This document shows, in pieces, positions 6,221 through 12,694 of a DNA stretch of 12,694 bases. Origin of the DNA: Candidatus Omnitrophota bacterium (GTDB lineage: Bacteria; Omnitrophota; Gorgyraeia; Zapsychrales; JANLHA01); the NCBI GenBank assembly GCA_023247815.1, contig JAHFFS010000015.1, positions 1-12,694 of the forward strand, in the 5' to 3' direction. The position numbers and the translations under genes were made by a program. Numbering within the stretch: the stretch's first letter is position 1; each line of letters starts with the position of its first letter. Under the pieces are notes generated by a model. The model was given only the letters and a program-made list of their open reading frames with translations, did not search any database and was not told the DNA's origin.

Positions 6221-7954
6221 TTAACGCGGCTTTTCTTGCGCTAATTTTTCTTTGATTTGCTGGATATAAACGCGGGCGTCTTGTGACTGCGGATCCAATC
6301 GGAGGGATTGCTCAAGACTTTTGATCGCGCGATAAGGCTGGCCGGTCTGCGCCTGGGCAATGCCGAGGTTAAGATAAACTCCCGGTTCTCTAAAACCCAG
6401 CGCAAGGGCTTTTTCAAAATGCTCAATCGATTCTTCAAATCGCCCCAGGCTTGAAAGGGTGGCACCCAGGTTATTGTGCGCCACCGCGTAATCAGGGGCA
6501 ATGTCTAAGGCCTTTCGGCAATAAGCCAAAGCGTCGTCAAACCGCGCTTTTTTCGAAAACGCGGTACAGAGATTGACATAACAATCCGGATAAGTTGGAT
6601 TCAACTGCGCCGACCTTTTCAGATAAGGAATCGCTTCATCGACCTTTTCCATTTCTAAAAACTCTTTACCCAAATTGTTATACGCGCGGGAATTCTCCGG
6701 CATCTTTTGCACGGTATCCTGCCACATGATGAATTCGCTGCGATAATCCTTGTTACGTTGATAGGTCAGCCAGCCAAAACCCGCGGCAACAACGAACACG
6801 CAAGCAACCCCTAAAAACGTTCGAACGCTATTGGATTTTACGATTTGTCGCAGCAACCACCATCCACCAAAAACAAAGTAAATGACGACACTGCTCATCG
6901 GCAAATACAGACGGTGTTCAAAAACCAAATCCTTCAACGGGATAAAACTGGAAGACGGCAACAAGAGGATGAAAAAACTTAAAGCCGCAAAGCCTAATAT
7001 AGAATTTTTGCTATAAACGATGATCGCAGACGACAACATAACTAAAAAAAACATGACAAACGGCCATAACTTCGCCACTCCTAAGACCGGCCATTCGTAA
7101 TCAAAGATCAACGGCTGCGGCCAAATACTCAGTTTGAGATATTGGCAAATGGACTTGCTCTGATTGAGCAAATATTGCCAAGGGCTAGTGCCTTTGAAAC
7201 CAAACCCGGCGGTAGGGACAGCCTCCGGCTGGGTGCTCAAAAGCAGAGTCATCATCACGAGCATGGTCATGGAAAGAACAACATAAAGCGTCTGATGCCG
7301 TCGCCATGATTCGCGAAACGATTTTGCAACAAACGCGCGGTCATAAAGCAGAATGACCAGCGGAGCGGTAAAAATCACCTCTTTGGTTAACCCGCCCAGA
7401 AGGCAACTCATTCCGGCAGTAATCAGCCAGCGTTTTTTTTGATCATGGAAAAAATGAATGGCCGAAAAAACAGTCAAAAAATAAAACATACCCGACAGTG
7501 ATTCCGCGCGCTGGACGAGGTACGTCACACTGGCCGTTTGGACCGGATGCAGCAGCCATAAAAGACCCACCGACAGACTTAAGCCCATTGCTTCCCGAGA
7601 AGAAAACAAGCGCGCCAGATAACGCGTCAATGTTTTATAAATGATGCCAAATAGCAACATCCCTGCCAAGAGATGGATCCCCAAATTCACGACGTGATAA
7701 CCAAATGGGTCCAGTTGCCCAACGGCATAATTCAACGCGAACGTCAAATATAAAAACGGTCGTCGCTCGTTTTGCAAAAACTGCCAGGGCCACGCCAAGG
7801 AACGGATTTTTCCGTTGTCGGTAATCGCCGTATGATCGTCAAAAATGAAGGTACCCGCAAAACTGTTGTGATAAGCAATCATACTGCCTAACAAAAGCAG
7901 GGCGAGACAGGCCATGAGCAAATATCGGTTGGTGAGTTGTCTTTTTTGCGGCAT
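6221..7954 (-). CDS. TMTC-like GT-C membrane protein with C-terminal TPR repeats
   Basis: This 577-aa protein has two parts. Residues 1-400 are a polytopic membrane region with about ten or more hydrophobic segments; residues 422-557 form four TPR repeats (about 422-455, 456-489, 490-523, 524-557). Family signatures are visible: FDDHTAI in the first loop (38-44, with the D39-D40 pair expected of GT-C enzymes), HPVQTASVTYLVQRAE (136-151), GGLTKE (186-191) and FEHRLYLP (345-352). Together these match the bacterial relatives of TMTC/DUF1736 proteins, which use or are thought to use lipid-linked sugars to modify proteins; TPRs probably bind partners. The actual substrate is unknown. An in-frame TAG lies just upstream and the only ATG available is 7954. 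A -10-like TAGAAT ends 6 nt before it. It diverges from the receiver gene at 8062. Confidence 0.9.
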   Translation of the reverse strand: MPQKRQLTNRYLLMACLALLLLGSMIAYHNSFAGTFIFDDHTAITDNGKIRSLAWPWQFLQNERRPFLYLTFALNYAVGQLDPFGYHVVNLGIHLLAGMLLFGIIYKTLTRYLARLFSSREAMGLSLSVGLLWLLHPVQTASVTYLVQRAESLSGMFYFLTVFSAIHFFHDQKKRWLITAGMSCLLGGLTKEVIFTAPLVILLYDRAFVAKSFRESWRRHQTLYVVLSMTMLVMMTLLLSTQPEAVPTAGFGFKGTSPWQYLLNQSKSICQYLKLSIWPQPLIFDYEWPVLGVAKLWPFVMFFLVMLSSAIIVYSKNSILGFAALSFFILLLPSSSFIPLKDLVFEHRLYLPMSSVVIYFVFGGWWLLRQIVKSNSVRTFLGVACVFVVAAGFGWLTYQRNKDYRSEFIMWQDTVQKMPENSRAYNNLGKEFLEMEKVDEAIPYLKRSAQLNPTYPDCYVNLCTAFSKKARFDDALAYCRKALDIAPDYAVAHNNLGATLSSLGRFEESIEHFEKALALGFREPGVYLNLGIAQAQTGQPYRAIKSLEQSLRLDPQSQDARVYIQQIKEKLAQEKPR

Positions 7955-7960
7955 GACCTC

Positions 7961-7989
7961 ATTCTACTGACAGCATCCGGGTCGGACAA
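7961..7989 (-). promoter_or_regulatory. Promoter placing transcript start at the ATG of the GT-C/TPR gene
   Basis: On the minus strand TTGTCC (7989-7984), a 17-nt spacer and TAGAAT (7966-7961) precede the ATG at 7954 by 6 nt. A start about 7 nt past the -10 would fall on the ATG itself, giving a leaderless mRNA. The GAGGT between them could mimic a Shine-Dalgarno but is too close to the ATG to work normally. Confidence 0.5.
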
Positions 7990-8048
7990 TGCCAATTTTC
8001 ACATTCTGTATTTCTTGATAAAAATAGTGAATTCACCCATCGAGATAG

Positions 8049-8054
8049 TATAAT
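8049..8054 (+). promoter_or_regulatory. Consensus -10 box 7 nt before the receiver gene ATG
   Basis: TATAAT is followed by AAAATCC and then the ATG at 8062, so transcription would begin at or within a base or two of the start codon. No Shine-Dalgarno is present and the -35 is weak. The same AT-rich stretch also contains TATTAT and TATACT on the minus strand. Confidence 0.55.
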
Positions 8055-8061
8055 AAAATCC

Positions 8062-8565
8062 ATGTCGCACCCAGAAGAAAAAAAGCCCGAAGCCAGCGCC
8101 CCAACCCCGCCGGAAGTAAAAGCAGAACCGAAAAAGGAAATCGACGGCACCGGCAAGAAAATTGTGCTGGTCGAAGATGATCCAACCACGCGCGAACTGA
8201 TTAAAAGTCTCCTCGAGAAATCCAAATTCGAGATCAAAGCCTTTGACAACGCGCCAGCGGCTTTAAATCAGGCCAAGAAAGAACAGCCCAATCTTCTTAT
8301 CACCGACGTGGTCCTTCCGGAAATGGGAGGTTACCAACTTTTTAAGGAACTTCAAAAAAACGATGCCACCAAATACATCCCCATCCTTGTTATCTCCGCG
8401 CGTAAAAACATGCAGGAATCCTTCCTCGCGTCCGGTGCCGATGGCTTTATCGCAAAGCCGATCGATACCGCCCATTTTCTTCAGGAAGTCTCTAAGCTTT
8501 CCTCAATGACGAAAAAACCTTCGATTCTGGAAGGTGAAAAAAAGGAAGAAGAAAAAAAGAAGTAA
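8062..8565 (+). CDS. Stand-alone CheY-like response regulator receiver protein
   Basis: This 167-aa protein is the only plus-strand gene. A lysine-, proline- and glutamate-rich linker (1-32) leads into a complete receiver domain (33-150). It has the acidic pocket D39-D40 in VEDD, phosphoacceptor D82 in TDVVLPEMGG, S112 in the T/S switch position, and K132 in AKP. The C-terminal 17 residues are almost all K and E. There is no DNA-binding or enzymatic output domain, so it probably acts through protein contacts or as a phosphorelay step. The histidine kinase encoded from 12694 to 9114 is the nearest possible partner. The gene converges with the Ig-like gene, leaving 6 bp between stops, with an AAATAATTATTT palindrome across the junction. 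Confidence 0.93.
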   Translation: MSHPEEKKPEASAPTPPEVKAEPKKEIDGTGKKIVLVEDDPTTRELIKSLLEKSKFEIKAFDNAPAALNQAKKEQPNLLITDVVLPEMGGYQLFKELQKNDATKYIPILVISARKNMQESFLASGADGFIAKPIDTAHFLQEVSKLSSMTKKPSILEGEKKEEEKKK

Positions 8566-8571
8566 AAATAA

Positions 8572-9057
8572 TTATTTGATTTCTTCGGTAATGATGATGG
8601 TGAGGATATTGGAAATCAGCTTGCCGGAAAAAGCTGTTGGAAAAAGTGTCCTTGCGTAATCATAGGTCTCGGTGATCTGAAACTCCCATTTTCCGATTCC
8701 ATCGCCAAACGCGTCGATCGTTTTGAGATTACCTTTACGGTCGATGGATTCGCCGGGCTTTAAGATGACGTATCCCGACTCCTGCTCCGGGATATACCCT
8801 TCGGCGGAGAGAACCAAAGGTGCTGCGGCGCCTTCTTTGGCAAAAACCATCTCATCGGAGACCGAAACCTTGGCGATCATCACATCTGACTTTGAATAAT
8901 TGGTAATGGTGTACCTGACCCAGATCGGTTCATCTTTAAGATAAACGCGTTTATCGGATTGCATCGTCAGCTGAAGCTGGACGGGCGTTTCCTCTGCGGC
9001 CACAAGAGGCACGGTCAAAAGCAAAGCAGCGAAAAGCAATAGGAATAATTTTTTCAT
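8572..9057 (-). CDS. Secreted Ig-like beta-sandwich protein
   Basis: This 161-aa protein begins with a clear signal peptide (basic MKK, hydrophobic core 4-19, AA at 20-21 before EETP). The start at 9057 is chosen for this reason; a longer frame from 9138 would bury the signal behind 27 residues and overlap the end of the kinase gene. The mature part shows alternating beta strands with DKRVYLKDEPIWVRYTITN, the pattern of Ig-like domains such as the BsuPI-type inhibitor or CARDB folds, with N at the end of a strand and a closing NILTIIITEE. There are no cysteines in the mature protein and no catalytic motif. It is likely periplasmic, with binding or chaperone-like roles possible. Partner unknown. 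It lies 56 bp after the kinase stop, with its own -10 close to the ATG. Confidence 0.82.
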   Translation of the reverse strand: MKKLFLLLFAALLLTVPLVAAEETPVQLQLTMQSDKRVYLKDEPIWVRYTITNYSKSDVMIAKVSVSDEMVFAKEGAAAPLVLSAEGYIPEQESGYVILKPGESIDRKGNLKTIDAFGDGIGKWEFQITETYDYARTLFPTAFSGKLISNILTIIITEEIK

Positions 9058-9067
9058 GTACAAAAAT

Positions 9068-9073
9068 ATTATA
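9068..9073 (-). promoter_or_regulatory. -10 box 10 nt before the Ig-like gene ATG
   Basis: TATAAT on the minus strand ends 10 nt before the ATG at 9057. A transcript would carry only about 3 nt of leader. No Shine-Dalgarno lies in this AT-rich spacer, and the -35 (GTTAAA at 17 nt) is weak. Confidence 0.45.
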
Positions 9074-9113
9074 CATAAAAAATGGTTCTTTTTAACTGCT
9101 TTCCCAAAAATTT

Positions 9114-12100
9114 TTAGTTTAAGGAAGGGGTTCCCCAAAACTGATAAAAATTTGTTAAGGCACGGATATCAAAAATGATGGGGCAGGCGTGTTCAATAGA
9201 AATATTTTCTATCAACTTCGTCGGTGTCTTTGGGTTAAAAAACTTTTCATTTCGGGTTTTCCATTGGATGTATTTGGGATTCAGATCAATCCCTCCTGGG
9301 GCACGGTTCTCTAATCTGGACTGAGTTAGACTTGATGGATCTGTTGAGGACAAAAAGGCGTTGTCACGGACTCGTGCTGGCATTGCTTCACTTGATTCGG
9401 AATCATGAACAGGTCTCGTCATCCGCAGTTTGATTGTGAACGTCGTTCCTTTCCCTTCTTCACTTTCGACTAATAGATCTGCGCCATCACCATGTCCTTT
9501 AATATTTTTCTTGGTGATGTATAAACCAACACCGGTACCTTCTTCCCCTTTGGTGGTATAAAATGGTTCAAATATATGTGGGAGATCTTCTTGAGAAATT
9601 CCCGGCCCGTTGTCGGCAATCTTGATTTCAACAAAACGGTCCGTGGTCGTTGCTGCCGACACGGAAATCCTTCCTCCTTCGCCGTCCGGCCCAATAGCCT
9701 CAATGGCGTTTTTAACCAGGTTCAGCAGCGCCTGACGGAGTTTCTGTCCATCAGCCCTAACCTTGGGCAGATGTTGATCAACCCCACTGTCGTCATACTG
9801 AATTCCTTTAGCAAAAATAATTCTTCGATCAATTGAACTATCAATGATCTCATTCAAATCCACTTCCTTTTTAACGACCTCGCTGATACCTTGCTCCAGA
9901 GTTTCAATCAGTCGATTGGAACTATCGATAAACCCATCAATATCATTTTTCGCGCTCGGCTTATTTTCCAAAATCTTTGTCCGCTGTTCTTCAACGATCT
10001 TTCTTGCTGTCAAAACCCTGTCTCTCAATTTAACTTTCATATCCTCAACATAGGCAATGGCGGATTCTTTGCCCCGCGTCTCTAGAATGATAGATAACGC
10101 TCTGAACTCATTTGGAATATTGGCTATATTTTCGCTCAAACTCTGCTTCGACTCTGCATCAAGCAGTTTCATAACATCCAACTCTGCGTTGAAATACCAA
10201 TTACTACTCAAATTCGCAAACTCATGGATGAAGATATCTATCCACTTAGATTTTTCCTGGAGTTTCTTAAATTCAGCATAGGCTTGGTTGGCCGCTTGAG
10301 ATAAAAACCGCGCTATGGCAAACTGCCCCGACCAGCTTTCAATAACCCCCCTAACCTGCCGGCCTTCTAACTTGTTGCTTTCCCATTCTTTTAAAAATTC
10401 ATAAATTTCCCTTTCCGGAATATTATCCAAAAATTCATTTAATTCAGCAGGATTTATAAACCCCTCCCCAAAATAGGCGGCGATCAACTCCTTTAATGGA
10501 GACACTCCCTGTCCAAAATCATTCACATATTCTTCATAGCTGAAAAAATCAAAATCAGGCGCATAGCGAGCAAAGGCACTGAAAAAAAACTTACGAAAAT
10601 CTTCCATGACCCAAAAAATAAATTCTTCCGGGCCCAAACCATTTCTTTGAATTGATTTGGCACTCTCAAAATCAGATAGATAAGCAGCTCCACTCTCAGT
10701 GATATGAAATTGCCCATCATGCGGATGGCCGTGGATCATTCCCTGATCATGCAGCTTTCTTAAAAGCCTTGCCGCCTGCTGAAAATCAGCGCTATCATCC
10801 ACTAATTGTTGTTGGATTAACTCCGACTGACCACTGGTAGCATCCCAAATCTTCTTAACCCGATCTAGATATCTTTCACGAAGGCTATCCTTTTCATCAG
10901 ATTTAAAGGATGGCACCAATTCAATGACAAAACCAACCCTCTGCCCCTGGAAACGCATCTGTTTCCCAGTAAATTCGCCAACGCCAATGGCCAAAGGCAC
11001 TTTGAGTTTACGCGATCGGGCATCTTCCATAAGTTGCTTCTCATGAACAGCCTCCTTAAGATACATTCCTCCCCGCAATTGCACTTCAGTTGGCTCAAAT
11101 CCAATGATTCCATTTTGATCAACAGTTATTTTCTCGCTTGGTTGTACATTCGATGGTGAATGAATTGAATAATCATATGGTATCATTTCCGGGGCGGCAC
11201 CTTGATAGGTTGTTGCTTTCAAAACCACTGTTCCTAATTCTTCATCTTCTAAACGCAGCTCTCCCCCCTGTTCCAAGGCATAAAACAAAGACCGTCCAGA
11301 CTCGTCGACACCATCTTTGATTTTACGACTGACAACATCAATCATTTTTTTTACCTGTGTCTCGGTCAGCCCCAATTTAAAAACAGCTTCTTCAATACCC
11401 AGCCTTACCGCTACCGGGGCATCCGCGTCTGATTCAAAAAATCGTCCCTCAGTGAGACCGTACATCGCGTTCCACAAAAAGCGCTTAATCAATCCTCTGT
11501 CATCCAGTTCCGCCCAACGGTATTTTTCATAACCTGACATGAGCAAATCAAAATACTTTGCCGCCAACTCTTCCCGGCTGCCAACGAAAGCCTCAACGCC
11601 CCCTACTTTTTTCAACCATGCCTTGGACTTTCCCTTGGCAGACTTTTTCCCAAAAACAATATTTTCGGGATCAAATACGTTGCTGACAAAAATCCGCTGA
11701 TCGATCAATTTCTTCAACAAGTCCCTATACAAGGGGAATTGATTATAAAACATCAAATCACCATTATCTTCTACGGAGCTCAATGTCTGTTGGACTATTA
11801 AATTCTGAGCTTCAAAACTTCCAGTACTGTCTTCTCCCAACATAAAGGGATCACTGCCTTCGATTTCCTTAACATCCATCTCCACGACCGGACTCTTTGC
11901 AAATTGCAACTTCTCGTTGATCGCGCCCCATAAAAGAACCTTTTTTGCTACTGTCTGTCCTGATTCTGCATCTTGCAATTCTACGGCCACACCATCATTT
12001 GTCGCCATAAAACTGGCAGTGGTCCCTTGAGGTCGACTGATCATCAAAAACTTCGTTTCCGCCGGAAAAGGAGAGTCTCCGTTTTTGCCCAAAAGCACTT

Positions 12101-12694
12101 TCTGAACGCCGTCAACGAAATCATCTCGTACCAACAAGACGATCTCTTTTGGTAACTGGTCCTTCGTATCCTCGCGCCACGAGCCAGCAATCTGCGACCA
12201 GCTTTGCAAAGCTGATTGCTCGGCATAAACATTACCGCCGGTTAAAATATGATGTACACCCAATCGTGGATCATTTTCATCGGCTGTCGCTCTTAACCAC
12301 CCGGCAGCCGTGCAAGAAGCACATCCATAAGTCACCACGGCATCAACATGACTGACGCTGACCTCTTGGCCAGATACAAACTCATTCATAAAAGGCTCAA
12401 CGTGCATTCTTCTTCCCGCGACATCATGGTCTGCCACTTCATAAGCTATCCCACTCGATCGGAACACCAAAAAAGCATTGAGATCTAGATAAAGTCTGGT
12501 TTTAGAATCTTGGCCGGCAACCGGTAAAGATTCGCGCATCGCGCTCAATTCAAGATCAGCAAAAGGTGAAACCCAATTCGTATTGAATCGGCTGAACAAA
12601 AGATTTTTATCCCCAGCATCCCACCATTCTTCAATACCAAGATATCGATGATGTTGTCGGCCAAACCATTGCATAACCATGGGATCTTCGATTT
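9114..12694 (-). CDS. Giant histidine kinase with kinase-like domain and GGID tail, 5' end beyond the window
   Basis: The frame is open to the window edge, so at least 1192 residues are present and the N-terminus is missing. Residues below count from the ATG at 12680, probably not the start. Residues 100-200 contain a Cys/His arrangement (C120, C123, H143, H144). Residues 535-700 resemble a protein kinase/APH fold, with LLRKLHDQGMIHGHPHDGQ (639-657) as catalytic loop and YLSDFE (667-672) as DFG-like motif, but the catalytic aspartate position is H652. Residues 813-940 form a helical dimerisation region with H819 in IHEFANL as likely phosphoacceptor. Residues 975-1088 are a complete HATPase: N box NLVKNAIEAI (987-996), DNGPGI (1023-1028), FEPFYTTK (1037-1044), GTGVGL (1048-1053). 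Residues 1129-1188 share the GGID tail with the 850-aa protein. No membrane segment is visible. Confidence 0.9.
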   Translation of the reverse strand, partial: IEDPMVMQWFGRQHHRYLGIEEWWDAGDKNLLFSRFNTNWVSPFADLELSAMRESLPVAGQDSKTRLYLDLNAFLVFRSSGIAYEVADHDVAGRRMHVEPFMNEFVSGQEVSVSHVDAVVTYGCASCTAAGWLRATADENDPRLGVHHILTGGNVYAEQSALQSWSQIAGSWREDTKDQLPKEIVLLVRDDFVDGVQKVLLGKNGDSPFPAETKFLMISRPQGTTASFMATNDGVAVELQDAESGQTVAKKVLLWGAINEKLQFAKSPVVEMDVKEIEGSDPFMLGEDSTGSFEAQNLIVQQTLSSVEDNGDLMFYNQFPLYRDLLKKLIDQRIFVSNVFDPENIVFGKKSAKGKSKAWLKKVGGVEAFVGSREELAAKYFDLLMSGYEKYRWAELDDRGLIKRFLWNAMYGLTEGRFFESDADAPVAVRLGIEEAVFKLGLTETQVKKMIDVVSRKIKDGVDESGRSLFYALEQGGELRLEDEELGTVVLKATTYQGAAPEMIPYDYSIHSPSNVQPSEKITVDQNGIIGFEPTEVQLRGGMYLKEAVHEKQLMEDARSRKLKVPLAIGVGEFTGKQMRFQGQRVGFVIELVPSFKSDEKDSLRERYLDRVKKIWDATSGQSELIQQQLVDDSADFQQAARLLRKLHDQGMIHGHPHDGQFHITESGAAYLSDFESAKSIQRNGLGPEEFIFWVMEDFRKFFFSAFARYAPDFDFFSYEEYVNDFGQGVSPLKELIAAYFGEGFINPAELNEFLDNIPEREIYEFLKEWESNKLEGRQVRGVIESWSGQFAIARFLSQAANQAYAEFKKLQEKSKWIDIFIHEFANLSSNWYFNAELDVMKLLDAESKQSLSENIANIPNEFRALSIILETRGKESAIAYVEDMKVKLRDRVLTARKIVEEQRTKILENKPSAKNDIDGFIDSSNRLIETLEQGISEVVKKEVDLNEIIDSSIDRRIIFAKGIQYDDSGVDQHLPKVRADGQKLRQALLNLVKNAIEAIGPDGEGGRISVSAATTTDRFVEIKIADNGPGISQEDLPHIFEPFYTTKGEEGTGVGLYITKKNIKGHGDGADLLVESEEGKGTTFTIKLRMTRPVHDSESSEAMPARVRDNAFLSSTDPSSLTQSRLENRAPGGIDLNPKYIQWKTRNEKFFNPKTPTKLIENISIEHACPIIFDIRALTNFYQFWGTPSLN

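Noticed and set aside
9058..9138. Longer N-terminus for the Ig-like secreted protein
   Set aside because: It adds 27 residues before a standard signal peptide and overlaps the end of the kinase gene.

Overview
The window looks like a chromosomal piece of an uncultivated bacterium, most probably a member of Candidatus Omnitrophota. The main reason is a pair of very large proteins of unusual make-up (850 aa and more than 1188 aa). Both end in the same ~60-residue tail (GGID-x-N ... R-N ... (V/I)-E-x3-P-(V/I)-I), which I associate from memory with long Omnitrophota proteins. This assignment is unverified. Base composition is moderate, and nearly all genes lie on the minus strand.

Layout from left to right. 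Positions 1-1127 (minus) hold a polytopic GT-C-like membrane protein whose 3' end runs off the window. Positions 1128-1854 hold no supportable protein gene: an intact tRNA-Arg(UCU) sits between two ~90-bp repeat arrays, the left one resembling decayed copies of the tRNA. A FIST sensory-domain gene follows (minus, start 3035). Its canonical end lies at 1855, reachable only through a one-base frameshift at an A5 run. A small four-cysteine protein (3125-3409) comes next, with a very strong Shine-Dalgarno that moves its start to a GTG. The 850-aa exported, probable lipoprotein (3524-6076) starts at TTG. A TMTC-like GT-C/TPR membrane protein (6221-7954) is divergent from a stand-alone CheY-like receiver protein (8062-8565, plus). 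A secreted Ig-like protein (8572-9057) and a giant signalling protein (9114 to beyond 12694) close the window; the latter combines a kinase-like lobe, a histidine kinase and the shared tail.

Functionally this is a cell-envelope and signalling neighbourhood: two GT-C-type membrane proteins, two exported proteins, a FIST sensor, a receiver and a histidine kinase. The receiver is the obvious candidate partner for the histidine kinase, but nothing in the sequence proves this. Most genes have their own upstream region, so there is little evidence of a single operon. Three genes (GT-C/TPR, receiver, Ig-like) have a -10-like hexamer only 6-10 nt before the ATG and no clear Shine-Dalgarno at a normal distance, which suggests leaderless mRNAs. 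Others in the same window carry good Shine-Dalgarno sites.

The most interesting points are the shared C-terminal domain on two unrelated giant proteins, the tRNA-Arg repeat locus with hairpin-forming units, the FIST frameshift, and the degenerate protein-kinase-like domain fused to a histidine kinase.
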